From Streptomyces sp. NBC_01431 (GTDB taxonomy: Bacteria; Actinomycetota; Actinomycetes; Streptomycetales; Streptomycetaceae), in NCBI RefSeq assembly GCF_036231355.1, contig NZ_CP109496.1:4216001-4280000 (forward strand): DNA of 64,000 nucleotides, written 5' to 3'. The position numbers and the translations under genes are program-made. The notes under the pieces were generated by a model. The model searched no databases and had not been told where the DNA came from. It saw only the letters and a program-made list of their open reading frames with translations. Positions 8,080-16,862 of this stretch are shown here, piece after piece. Position 1 is the stretch's first letter; the number at the start of each line of letters is the position of its first letter.

Positions 8080-11000
8080 GTGGCGGAATCCGGCGGAACG
8101 GGCGAGAGCGGCATAACCGGCACACTGCGGTTCCGGATGCTCGGACCCGTGGAAGGCGAACTCGACGGCAGGCCCCTGCTGTTGGGCCCGCCCCAGCAGC
8201 GGGCCCTGCTCGCCGTGCTGCTGCTGCGCGAGGGCAGGGCGGTCTCCATGCCGGAGCTGCTCGACGCGATCTGGGGAGACCGGCTGCCCCCGCGCGGGGT
8301 GGGCACCCTGCGCACGTACGTGTCGCGGCTGCGCACCCTCTTCGAGCCCGGCCGCCCCGCGCGCACCCCGGCCCGGCTCCTGGTGTCGGCCGACGACGGG
8401 TACGCGCTGCGGGTGCCGTCCGAGGCGCTCGACACCGCGGTCTTCGAGGCGCGCCTGGCCGAGGCGGCGCGGCTGCGGGGCGCGGGCGACACCGAGGGCG
8501 CGCACCGCGAACTGACCGCGGCGCTCGCGCTGTGGGGCGGCAGCCCGCTCGCGGGCCTGCCGGGGCCGCACGCGGAACGCCAGCGCGACCGGCTGACCGA
8601 ACTGTGGCTCTCGGCCCGCGAGGACCACTTCCACTGCGACCTGGCCCTGGACCGCCACGCGGCGACGATCGCCCCGCTGCGGGCGTTCGCCGCCGAACAC
8701 CCCCTGCGCGAACGCGCGCAGGCACTTCTGATGCTGGCCCTGCACCGGGCGGGCCGCCAGGCCGACGCGTTCGCGGTCTACGACGCCACCCGCCGCACCC
8801 TGGACGCCGAACTCGGCGTCCCCCCGGGCCCGGAACTGACGGCCCTGCACACCCGCCTCGTCAGCCGCCCCCTGGTGGCACCCTCCGCCCCCGTGGTGGG
8901 CGAGTCTTCCGCGGGGCGAGCGGACTCTCCCCCGGTCGAGCGGAGCCGCGACCTCGGGCAGGAGTGGGCGCGCCGAACCCCGGATGCCGCCCCGCCCGCT
9001 CCCGCCGTCCCCGCCGCTCCCGCCGTGCCCGCACCGGACGCTCCGGCCCAACTCCCTTCGGACACCCCGGACTTCACCGGTCGCACCGCCTCCCTCGCCG
9101 AGCTGACGGCCACCCTCCAGGACGCCTGTGACGGCCAGGCCGTAGGCGTAGCCGTCCTCACCGGCCTGGCCGGAGTCGGCAAGAGCGCCCTGGCCGTACG
9201 CGCCGGGCACCTGATGCGCGCCGCGTTCCCCGACGGCCAGCTGTACGTCGACCTGCGCGGCCACGACCCCGAGCCCGCCGACAGCGCCGCCGTCCTCGCC
9301 CAGCTGCTGCGCTCCCTCGGGGTCGGCGAGGGCGCCGTACCCGAGGACGCCGGACAGCGCGCGGCGCTGTACCGCTCGCTGCTCGCCGGCCGGCGCGTCC
9401 TGGTCCTGCTCGACAACGCGCACGACACCGCGCAGGTCCGCCCGCTGCTGCCCGGCGCCCCGGGCAGCGCGGTCCTCATCACCAGCCGGACCCGGATCGT
9501 GGGCCTGCCCGGGGCGCGGCTCGTGGACGTCGAGGCGCTGTCCGAGCAGGACGCCCTGACCATGCTGGAAGCGATCGCGGGCAGCGAACGGGTGCGGGCC
9601 GAGCCGGGGGAGGCCCGTCAACTGGTGGGCGCCTGCGGTCGGTTGCCGCTCGCCGTACGCATCGCGGCGATGCGCCTGGCCGCCCGCCCCGACTGGGCGG
9701 TGGCCGATCTGCTCGCCCGGCTGCGCAGCGAGCGCCGCCGCCTGGACGAGCTGGAGGCCGACGGGCTCGGCGTGGACGCCGCCTTCCGGCTCAGCTACGA
9801 GGGCCTCGCCGCGCCGGCCGCGCGCGCCTTCCGCCTCGCGTCCGCCGCCGACGTGCCGGTCTTCGGCCGGGACACCACGGCCGCGCTGCTCGGCGTCGAC
9901 GAGTACACCGCCGAGAGCGCCCTGGAGGCACTCGTCGACGCCGGTCTCATCGAGGCGTACGGCGTGGACCGCTACCGCTTCCACGACCTGGTGCGGATCT
10001 TCGCGCGGCGGATGCTGGAGCGTTCCCCCGACGCCGCCGAACGGCCCGCCGCCCAGCGCAGGCTCCTGGACCACGTGCTCGCCGGGGTGCTGAACGCGCT
10101 GCGCTGCCTGCAACCGCTCAGCGGCGTACCCGATCAGCTGCACGCGCCGCGGGCGGCGGGACACCGCCCGGCCGACGCCGCCGACGCCCGCGACTGGCTG
10201 CGGGAGTCGCACGAGCTGATCCGGGCCACCGTCGAGCAGGCGCTCGGCAAGGGCCCCTGGGGCGACCTGGGCGAGCAGGCACTGCGGCCCGCCGTGGACC
10301 TCCTCACCGGTTGGGCCCAGCTGATCCGCGGCACCGCCCACCGCCGCGAACTCCAGGGCCCGGCCCGCCTGGCCCTGTCGGCGGCGCACCGCCACGGTGA
10401 CGCGCGGGCCGCGGGCCGGGCGCTGCGCCTGATCGCCGTCGTACCGCAGCAGGGCGCCGACACCTACCCGCGCACCGAACGCACCCTGCGCCAGGCGCTC
10501 AGGTACGCCGCGCTGGCCGGTGACCCGCTGACCGAGTCGGAGGCGGCGCACGAACTCGCCATGATCCTGGGCGTGATGGGCCGCCCCGCCGAAGCGCTCC
10601 CCCTGTTCGAGCAGGCGTACGCGCGCTTCACCGAACTGGACAGTTCCGGCGACGCGGTGCGCGTCCTCGCCCATGTGGTGCGCACCCACATGCTGCTCGG
10701 CCAGAAGGAGCGCGCCGAGGCGGCGGCCGATGAAGTGCTGCGCAGGGCAAGGGAGTTGGAGGACCGGGGTACGCTCGGTCATGTGCTGTACCAGATCGGC
10801 TGCGCGCTGCTCGCGGGCGGCCGTCCGGTGCGGGCCGCGGCTCATCTGCGCGAGTCGCGCCAGCACCACCAGTGGAGCGGCGACCTTCGCTGGGAGGCGC
10901 TGGCCTGGGCGCGGCTCGCGCACTGCGCGCTGGCCCGGGAGCGGCCGAGCGAGGCGGCGGCCTGTGCGACACAGGCCCTGTCCATCGAGGGCGACCTCGG

Positions 11001-11253
11001 GGACCCGTTCTGCCGGGGCATCGCGCTCGCCGCGCGCGGCCGGGCCCTGCTCGCGCTGGGCGAGACGCCGACGCTGTCCGCGCTGGCCTCGCTGCGCACC
11101 GCGCACCGGCTGCTCAGCGCGCGCGGCGCGGCGGAGGCCGACGAGTTGACCTCGCTGCTGTGGACCGGCCCGCACACGGTGCCCCGGCAGTCGACCGGCC
11201 CATCGGCCAGCCAGGTCGGCGAGGCCACGAGTGCAGCGAGGGCTGCCCTCTGA
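8080..11253 (+). CDS. AfsR-like BTAD / NB-ARC / TPR transcriptional regulator
   Basis: This 1057-aa regulator starts at a GTG at 8080, preceded by AAGGAGAGG at 9-base spacing; in-frame starts further upstream lack such a site. Residues about 15-110 form an OmpR-like winged helix (LRFRMLGPVEGELDG). This is followed by a bacterial transcriptional activation domain to about residue 265 and a Pro/Ala linker. An NB-ARC ATPase has the P-loop TGLAGVGKSA near residues 360-369 and VLVLLDNAHD as its Walker B. C-terminal helical repeats look TPR-like. The architecture is that of AfsR and of SARP-family cluster activators. It is divergent from the cargo candidate across 285 bases, so it probably controls CIS expression; that role is inferred from position. 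Confidence 0.88.
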   Translation: MAESGGTGESGITGTLRFRMLGPVEGELDGRPLLLGPPQQRALLAVLLLREGRAVSMPELLDAIWGDRLPPRGVGTLRTYVSRLRTLFEPGRPARTPARLLVSADDGYALRVPSEALDTAVFEARLAEAARLRGAGDTEGAHRELTAALALWGGSPLAGLPGPHAERQRDRLTELWLSAREDHFHCDLALDRHAATIAPLRAFAAEHPLRERAQALLMLALHRAGRQADAFAVYDATRRTLDAELGVPPGPELTALHTRLVSRPLVAPSAPVVGESSAGRADSPPVERSRDLGQEWARRTPDAAPPAPAVPAAPAVPAPDAPAQLPSDTPDFTGRTASLAELTATLQDACDGQAVGVAVLTGLAGVGKSALAVRAGHLMRAAFPDGQLYVDLRGHDPEPADSAAVLAQLLRSLGVGEGAVPEDAGQRAALYRSLLAGRRVLVLLDNAHDTAQVRPLLPGAPGSAVLITSRTRIVGLPGARLVDVEALSEQDALTMLEAIAGSERVRAEPGEARQLVGACGRLPLAVRIAAMRLAARPDWAVADLLARLRSERRRLDELEADGLGVDAAFRLSYEGLAAPAARAFRLASAADVPVFGRDTTAALLGVDEYTAESALEALVDAGLIEAYGVDRYRFHDLVRIFARRMLERSPDAAERPAAQRRLLDHVLAGVLNALRCLQPLSGVPDQLHAPRAAGHRPADAADARDWLRESHELIRATVEQALGKGPWGDLGEQALRPAVDLLTGWAQLIRGTAHRRELQGPARLALSAAHRHGDARAAGRALRLIAVVPQQGADTYPRTERTLRQALRYAALAGDPLTESEAAHELAMILGVMGRPAEALPLFEQAYARFTELDSSGDAVRVLAHVVRTHMLLGQKERAEAAADEVLRRARELEDRGTLGHVLYQIGCALLAGGRPVRAAAHLRESRQHHQWSGDLRWEALAWARLAHCALARERPSEAAACATQALSIEGDLGDPFCRGIALAARGRALLALGETPTLSALASLRTAHRLLSARGAAEADELTSLLWTGPHTVPRQSTGPSASQVGEATSAARAAL

Positions 11254-11291
11254 CAAAGCCTTTCGGGCACGGTGACGTCCGGCGCGCCCCC

Positions 11292-11297
11292 TAGCCT
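11292..11297 (+). promoter_or_regulatory. Possible -10 element giving a leaderless transcript
   Basis: TAGCCT lies 7 bases before the ATG of the next gene and there is no ribosome binding site in between. Transcription starting about 7-8 bases after this hexamer would begin at or next to the ATG. That would give a leaderless mRNA, which is common in Streptomyces. No clear -35 was found. Confidence 0.35.
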
Positions 11298-11304
11298 TTC
11301 GCTC

Positions 11305-12873
11305 ATGACCATGTGGACGTCTCTGGACCCGGCCGCTGTCGCCGTCGATCCCGGTGGGCGGGCCACCGCGCGGCTGCGCGTCCGGAACACCGGTGACACG
11401 GTCGAGGAATACGGCCTGTCGGTGGTCGGCACTCCCGCGGGCTGGGCCCGTGTCGAGCCCGACACCCTGCGCCTCTACCCCGGCAGCGAGGGCACAGCGG
11501 AGATCTCCTTCGCGCCGCCCCGCTCCCCCGACGCCCTGGCGGGCCCGGCCCCGTACGGCGTCCGCGTGGAGCCCCGCGAGCACCCCGAGCTGCGGGACGT
11601 CCTTGAGGGACAGGTCACCGTCGCGCCCTTCACCGAGGTACGCGCGGAACTGCTGCCGTCCAGCCTGGTCGGCCGGTTCCGCGGTCGGTCCGCCGTCGCC
11701 GTGGACAACGTCGGCAACACCCCGCTCACGGCCTCGCTGACCGTACGCGACGAGACCAACCGGCTCACTTACGAGATGACGCCCAACTCGGTCCAAGTGG
11801 CGCCGGGGCGCGCCGCGTTCGCGAAGGTGGTCATCCGGCCGCAGCAGGTCCGCTGGACCGGCTCCGCCGAGCAGCACCGCCTGACCCTGGCCGTGCGCCG
11901 CTCCGGCGACGACCGGGGCCTGGAACTCGGCGGCACCTTCGACCAGCGGCCGGTGCTGCCGCGCTGGCTGCTCGCCGTGGGCAGCGTCCTGGTGGCGGCC
12001 GCGGTCGCGTTCGTCGCGCTGTGGCTGGGTTTCCAGCCCAAGGTGAACACCGCGACCGGCGAGACGCAGCCGGGGGCGAGCGCCCAGCCGGTTCCGCAGG
12101 GCGCCGAGTCCCCGCTGCCCTCGGCACCTCCGACCCAGGCGTCGCCGCCGCCGGGCGCCCAGAACCCGCCCGGTGGCAGCAGTGGTGGTGCCGGCGGTGG
12201 CGGTGGTGGCGGCGACGACAACAGCTCCGCGCCCGGCGGCGGTCCGCCGGTGATCCCCGCGCCGCCCAAGCAGCCGCCCGCGAACGCGAACGCCAAGCCG
12301 GGGCCGCCCTGGAGGATGGGCTACAAGCCGGACGAGATCGTCACGTTCGCCCAGTACCGCCTGGCCACGCTCAACAACGTCTGCGAGCTGAAGCCCGGCT
12401 GGACCGCCGGCGTCATCGACAAGCTCACGGACACCTCGCTGCGCTGCTATCAGGAACACGTCATGCGGGACCAGAAGAGCAGCCGCGAACTGACGAAGAC
12501 CGACCCGATCGGCACCCTGGGCCGGGCCACCCTGACCTCGCTGTGGGCGCAGGGCATCCGGCCGGACGACGTGAAGAGCGGCGCCAAGAACTACCAGGTG
12601 ACGCAGTTGGCCGCGTCGTTCTGGTGGGCCTCGCAGGCTGTCATCTCGACCCAGGACCTGACCTACGACCGCGGCTACGCCCGCACCGGCATCGAGTACT
12701 TCAAGAGCGGCCAGAAGAACGGCCAGGTAACGGTGTCGGACGACAAGATCAAGGGCTGGATCAAGCAGTACCAGCAGGAGGTCGGCCTCCCGGCGACCGG
12801 CACGGCCGACGCGGCGACGATCGGCAAGCTGGTCGGCGGCTCGGTCAACGGACCCGGACAGCCGGGCCGTTAG
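11305..12873 (+). CDS. Membrane protein: two Ig-like domains, TM helix, peptidoglycan-binding-like C-terminus
   Basis: This 522-aa protein starts MTMWTSLDP. The ATG at 11305 is chosen because the paralogue at 13217 also begins two residues before MWTSL. Residues 1-215 form two beta-sandwich (Ig/NPCBM-like) modules with 'RLRVRNTGDTVEEY' and 'LYPGSEGTAEISF'. One TM helix lies at about 220-242. Then comes a Pro/Gly/Ser-rich linker to about 340. A C-terminal domain ends in a peptidoglycan-binding-like repeat (IKGWIKQYQQEVGLPATGTA). With no signal peptide and a central helix, the Ig modules should be cytoplasmic and the C-terminus in the cell wall. Such genes, often annotated 'hydrolytic protein' with no hydrolase motif, are common in Streptomyces CIS loci. 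A role in docking the CIS at the envelope is plausible. Confidence 0.75.
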   Translation: MTMWTSLDPAAVAVDPGGRATARLRVRNTGDTVEEYGLSVVGTPAGWARVEPDTLRLYPGSEGTAEISFAPPRSPDALAGPAPYGVRVEPREHPELRDVLEGQVTVAPFTEVRAELLPSSLVGRFRGRSAVAVDNVGNTPLTASLTVRDETNRLTYEMTPNSVQVAPGRAAFAKVVIRPQQVRWTGSAEQHRLTLAVRRSGDDRGLELGGTFDQRPVLPRWLLAVGSVLVAAAVAFVALWLGFQPKVNTATGETQPGASAQPVPQGAESPLPSAPPTQASPPPGAQNPPGGSSGGAGGGGGGGDDNSSAPGGGPPVIPAPPKQPPANANAKPGPPWRMGYKPDEIVTFAQYRLATLNNVCELKPGWTAGVIDKLTDTSLRCYQEHVMRDQKSSRELTKTDPIGTLGRATLTSLWAQGIRPDDVKSGAKNYQVTQLAASFWWASQAVISTQDLTYDRGYARTGIEYFKSGQKNGQVTVSDDKIKGWIKQYQQEVGLPATGTADAATIGKLVGGSVNGPGQPGR

Positions 12874-12921
12874 CGCGGACGTTAGCGGGCGTTAGGCATC
12901 GGCTGCGCCCCCGAAAAAGCT

Positions 12922-12953
12922 CCCGGGCGGCTGTTCCCCCACAGTCGCCCGGG
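12922..12953 (+). terminator. Strong hairpin after the first Ig-TM gene
   Basis: The arms CCCGGGCG-CTGT and ACAG-CGCCCGGG pair around a TCCCCC loop with one mismatch. It starts 49 bases after the stop codon. No T-run follows, as is usual for high-GC actinomycete terminators. Confidence 0.6.
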
Positions 12954-13066
12954 TCAGGCCTCCCGGTGATCCCGGGCCGGCCACCGGCCGCCCGCGACCC
13001 GGTCACCCCGGAGCCGCGACCGCGGCCGACGGGGCCCGGCCACCCCGGGCCCCGGCCGCTCAAACG

Positions 13067-13097
13067 TCCGGACGGTCGTCCCCCGCGACCGTCCGGA
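13067..13097 (+). terminator. Second hairpin before the paralogous membrane-protein gene
   Basis: The arms TCCGGACGGTCG and CGACCGTCCGGA form a perfect 12-bp stem with a 7-base loop. Together with the hairpin at 12922-12953 it separates the two paralogous genes. This suggests that the second has its own promoter. The remainder of 12874-13216 is GC-rich without a gene. Confidence 0.5.
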
Positions 13098-13216
13098 TCC
13101 GGCCACCGCCACCGGGCCGGGCCATCCGCGCATGGCCGTCAGGGCACCGACAGCTGCCCTCGGGACTGCCCTTCGCGGCGCTGTACGGGCCCCCGTGCTG
13201 CCACTTGACTCATGGG

Positions 13217-14620
13217 GTGAGTATGTGGACATCTCTGGAACCCCCCGCGACCAGCGTCGCCCCCGGGGACAGCACCGTCGTACGGCTTCGGGTGCGCAAT
13301 ACGGGGGACACCGTCGAGGAGTACCGGCTCTCGCCGGCCGGGGAGGCCGCCGGCTGGGCGCGGGTGGAACCGGACGTGCTGCGGATCTACCCCGGGGCCG
13401 AGGGCACGGCCGAGGTCACTTTCGCGCCACCGCGCACCTCGGACGCCGTGGCGGGCCCGGTGCCGTTCGGCATCCGGGTCGAGCCGCGCGAACACCCCCA
13501 GGCGGGCGATGTCGCCGAGGGCCGGCTCACCATCGGCCCGTTCACCGAGCTCCGCGCCGAACTGGTGCCGCGCACCCTGCGCGGCCGCCGGCGCGCCCGG
13601 GGCCGAGTGGCCATCGACAACCTCGGCAACCAGCCGCTCACCGCGTCCTTCTCCACCCGGGACAACGGCGACGCCTTCGGGGTCGACGTCAACCCGGGCG
13701 CGGTCCAGGCCGCCCCGGGCCGGGCCGGTTTCGCCGAACTCCAGCTCACCGCCGCCAAGATCAGCTGGTTCGGCCCCTCGCGTGAGCGCCCCTTCTCCGT
13801 GCAGGTGTCGCGGGCCGGGGCGGCCGCCCCGGAGGAGCTGCGCGGCACTTATGTACAGCCGTCGGTGTTCCCCCGCTGGGTCCTGGCGGTCGGCTCCCTC
13901 CTGGTGGCGCTCGCCGTGACGTTCGCGCTGATCTGGTTCAAGCAGGCCCCGGGGGTGACGAGCCAGGCGAGCGAGAAGGCGCCCTCCAAGGAGGAGCCGC
14001 TGCCGCAGGGCAAGGCGAGCGCGCTGCCGGCCGCCCCGCCACCGCCCTCGCCGTCGGCCTCGGCGAAGGCCCCCGACGCCCCGCCGCCGCCCGCCGGTGA
14101 CGCCCCGAAGCCGAACAAGCCCGCCGGCGGCGGTGGGCCGAAGCCGCCGACGTACGACCCGGGCAAGCTGGTGCGCATCCAGTCCGGGCTCGGGAAGTAC
14201 ATGACGACGGCCACCGACCAGAAGCCCGAGGGCCGCTACGTCTACAGCTGGGCCGAGATCCGCAACCAGCCCACCTGGGACCAGTACTGGTACGTCCACC
14301 CGCTGCCGAACAACGAGTTCGCCTTCAGCTCGTCCACCGAGTCGTGGGCCGTCGCGGACAACACCAAGGAGGGCAACCAGATCCAGATGTGGGGCGCGTC
14401 TGGCGGTCTGCCCAGCCTGTCCAACGGGCAGATGACCAGCAACCAGAAGTGGGCGATCCAGCCGATAGACGGCGCCGACGGCTTCGTGCGTCTGGTGAGC
14501 AAGGACGACGGCTGGTGCCTGTCGGACCTGTCGCCGAACGACAAGGTCATGCAGGTCACCGAGGTCCGCCCCTGCGGCGCCCTCCCCGCCGACCAGCAAC
14601 GCTGGAAAATCGTGCCGTAG
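13217..14620 (+). CDS. Membrane protein: two Ig-like domains, TM helix, ricin-like lectin C-terminus
   Basis: This 467-aa protein is a paralogue of the one at 11305-12873. The GTG at 13217 is picked by analogy (VSMWTSLEPP); the ATG at 13223 is the alternative. It has the same N-terminal beta-sandwich pair (VRLRVRNTGDTVEEYRLS, LRIYPGAEGTAEVTFAPP), a TM helix at about 220-241, then a Pro/Ala/Lys linker to about 310. The C-terminal domain differs. It begins KLVRIQSGLGKYMTTATDQ and has two QxW-type elements (NQKWAIQPI, QQRWKIVP), which fits a ricin-type beta-trefoil sugar-binding fold. The inferred topology is Ig modules inside and lectin in the wall. Its position beside the CIS ATPase supports a role in attaching the CIS to membrane or wall. 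Confidence 0.75.
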   Translation: MSMWTSLEPPATSVAPGDSTVVRLRVRNTGDTVEEYRLSPAGEAAGWARVEPDVLRIYPGAEGTAEVTFAPPRTSDAVAGPVPFGIRVEPREHPQAGDVAEGRLTIGPFTELRAELVPRTLRGRRRARGRVAIDNLGNQPLTASFSTRDNGDAFGVDVNPGAVQAAPGRAGFAELQLTAAKISWFGPSRERPFSVQVSRAGAAAPEELRGTYVQPSVFPRWVLAVGSLLVALAVTFALIWFKQAPGVTSQASEKAPSKEEPLPQGKASALPAAPPPPSPSASAKAPDAPPPPAGDAPKPNKPAGGGGPKPPTYDPGKLVRIQSGLGKYMTTATDQKPEGRYVYSWAEIRNQPTWDQYWYVHPLPNNEFAFSSSTESWAVADNTKEGNQIQMWGASGGLPSLSNGQMTSNQKWAIQPIDGADGFVRLVSKDDGWCLSDLSPNDKVMQVTEVRPCGALPADQQRWKIVP

Positions 14621-14632
14621 CCCTATGAGCCC

Positions 14633-14813
14633 GCCCCGTCAGGGGCGCGGGGAACTGCGCGACAAGCCGACCACGGCTCGCAGCCGACCCCCCGCCCCGG
14701 TGGGCGCGATCTGGGCATGGCGCCAAGCCCGCCCCGTCAGGGGCGTGGGGAATTGATGGGCATGGCGCCAAGCCCAACCCGTGAGGGGCGCGGGGAATTG
14801 CGCGACAAGCCGA
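14633..14813 (+). repeat. Three copies of a dispersed GC-rich intergenic repeat
   Basis: Copies begin at 14633, 14731 and 14776, sharing the core GGGGCGCGGGGAACTGCGCG with small changes (the second is shortened after GGGGAATTG). They fill most of the gap 14621-14870 between two convergent genes. Further copies lie near 31384, 40214, 40349, 56854 and 59123-59330. Confidence 0.75.
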
Positions 14814-14870
14814 CCGCGGTCCGCGGCCGAGCCCCCGTCCGCCAACCCCCATCCCCCGCCCCCCGGAAGG

Positions 14871-16862
14871 CTACGGCTTCCAGGCTGCCCCAACCCCCGG
14901 CACGAGCCGCCCCGACTTCACGTACTCCCGCCGCGCCCCGGTGCGCACGTCCTCCGCGGTCACGGGAGACCCCCGGCCGGCCGCGAGGTACCCCGCCGTC
15001 ACCGCCGCGGAGCGCACCGCCCCGCCCGCCAGCTCGAACTCCTTCGCGCAGGCGTCCAGTTCGGCTTCCAGGCCCTCCTCCTGCGGCACTCCGGCGAGGC
15101 AGGCGCGCCACAGCGTGGCCCGCAGTTCCACGTCGGGGAAGGGGAAGTCCACCACCAGGTCGAGCCGTCGGGTGAAGGCCTCGTCGATGTTGGCCCGCAG
15201 GTTGGTGGTCAGGACCGCGATGCCGTCGAAGGCTTCGAGGCGCTGGAGCAGATAGGCGCTCTCCAGGTTGGCGTACCGGTCGTGCGAGCTCTTGACCTCC
15301 GAGCGCTTGCCGAACACGGCGTCCGCCTCGTCGAAGAGCAGCACCGAGTCGGTCCGGTCGGCCTCCGAGAAGATCCGCTCCAGGTTCTTCTCGGTCTCGC
15401 CGACGTACTTGTCCACGACGGACGACAGGTCCACCACGTACAGGTCGAGGCCGAGTTCGCCCGCGACGACCTCCGCGGCCAGCGTCTTGCCGGTGCCGGA
15501 GTCGCCCGCGAACAGGGCGACCACGCCCCGCCCGCGCCCGCCTCCGGTGCGCAGCCGCCACTCGCCGAGCACCCGGTCCCGGTGCCGGGCCCGCCCGGCC
15601 AGCTCGTGCAGCAGGGCGAGCGGCTCGTCGGGCAGCACCAGGTCACCGAAGCCGACGGCGGGCCGCACCCGTCGCGCGTGCTTGTCGAGCAGCGGCGCCG
15701 ACAGCAGCCGCGCGCTCTTCTGTACGTGGCCGAGACCGACCGGCACTCCTTCGAATCCGGCCAGCGCCCGCGCCCCCCGCGCGGCCCTGCGCACCTGCCC
15801 CGCGCCGAGCCGGTAGGGCCCGACGGCGTCCGCCAAGTCACCTTCGTAGGAAGGGAGTTCCTCGCTCCAGGCGGCCAGCGGGGCGGTCTCGGCGGCCGTG
15901 TCCTCCAGGGCGAGGAGTCCCGCGTCGGGCGCCCAGCCCGGGTCGTACGGCTCGGTCCCCGCAAACACCACGGTGACGTCACCGGCCGCCAACTCGCGTA
16001 CGTACGGACCGGGTTGATCCTGCGGCAGTTCCACCACGACGGCGGTGCCGGCCCCGCGAAGGCGGGCCTCGCGCAGCAGTAGGCGGGCGGTCGCCGCTTC
16101 GGCGCGCTCGGGGCGGTGGTGCAGCACCGGCCGTCCGGCGCCGCGCAGGGCCGCCGTCACGGCGTCCGCGCCGCTCCCGGCCCGGCGCTCGCGCAGATGG
16201 ACGGCGACGGGCCGCGGGGAGTGGGCGATCCGCGCCGCGAGCCCGTCGGCGGTCGCGCTTTCGTCCCCCGGCACGGGGGTCAGCAACTCGACGCGGGCGT
16301 CACCCAACTGACCGTCCAGCGTGTCGTCGCCCAGGAGGTGGGCGACCACCCGCTCCGGGACCCGCAGTGCCCGGCCCGGCAGCGGCCGGTCCTCGTCCTC
16401 CACGACGATGAGGCCCCCGTCGACCAGTGGCGCGGCCGGATGGAGGCGACCGCGGGCGACCGGGTCGTACGATCCGGTCCCCGACAGTTCCAGGGCGAGG
16501 GCCACCGAGGCGCGACGCCGGCCCACATCGTCGTTGAGGTAGCCGTAGAGCTGCTCGAAGCGCCGGTCCACATCGGGGGCGAGCGCCGCCAGGAGGATCA
16601 GCTCGTCGAGCACGGTGAGCCCGAAGCCAGCCGCGACCGCGGCCAGGCGGTCGCCGGGCTCCGGGGTGAACGGGCCGTCGGCAGCCGGGAGTTGGGGAGC
16701 GGGCGCGTTCACGATCCGGGTCGCCGTCTCCGGCGAGATGTACAGACCGCGCAGCGGGTCGCCCGCCGTCGGGTCGTCGGCGGAGCGGGCCGCCACCAGG
16801 GCGGCGACCGAGGTCCGCAGGCGTTCGAGGCGGTGCAGCAGGGCGCGGGCGGCCTCGCTCAC
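14871..16862 (-). CDS. CIS-associated AAA+ ATPase (Afp15/Pvc15-like)
   Basis: This 663-aa protein starts at a GTG at 16862 that overlaps the stop of the DUF4255 gene (GTGA), so the two are translationally coupled. The N-terminal 400 residues are helical and family-specific. The AAA+ domain has Walker A GDSGTGKT at residues 453-460, Walker B SVLLFDEAD at about 506-514, a FGKRSEVKSSHDRYAN region after it, and sensor and arginine-finger segments (LTTNLRANIDEAFTRRLD). ATPases of this family are a constant component of CIS loci. There they are thought to act in assembly or cargo loading. The minus-strand frame continues open upstream, but that part overlaps the DUF4255 gene and is a shadow. Confidence 0.88.
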   Translation of the reverse strand: MSEAARALLHRLERLRTSVAALVAARSADDPTAGDPLRGLYISPETATRIVNAPAPQLPAADGPFTPEPGDRLAAVAAGFGLTVLDELILLAALAPDVDRRFEQLYGYLNDDVGRRRASVALALELSGTGSYDPVARGRLHPAAPLVDGGLIVVEDEDRPLPGRALRVPERVVAHLLGDDTLDGQLGDARVELLTPVPGDESATADGLAARIAHSPRPVAVHLRERRAGSGADAVTAALRGAGRPVLHHRPERAEAATARLLLREARLRGAGTAVVVELPQDQPGPYVRELAAGDVTVVFAGTEPYDPGWAPDAGLLALEDTAAETAPLAAWSEELPSYEGDLADAVGPYRLGAGQVRRAARGARALAGFEGVPVGLGHVQKSARLLSAPLLDKHARRVRPAVGFGDLVLPDEPLALLHELAGRARHRDRVLGEWRLRTGGGRGRGVVALFAGDSGTGKTLAAEVVAGELGLDLYVVDLSSVVDKYVGETEKNLERIFSEADRTDSVLLFDEADAVFGKRSEVKSSHDRYANLESAYLLQRLEAFDGIAVLTTNLRANIDEAFTRRLDLVVDFPFPDVELRATLWRACLAGVPQEEGLEAELDACAKEFELAGGAVRSAAVTAGYLAAGRGSPVTAEDVRTGARREYVKSGRLVPGVGAAWKP

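Noticed and set aside
7795..12459. Minus-strand open frame extending the cargo gene to more than 2000 codons
   Set aside because: It runs antisense through the BTAD regulator and the first Ig-TM gene. The real start is the GTG at 7794, with a ribosome binding site. The extension is due to high GC.
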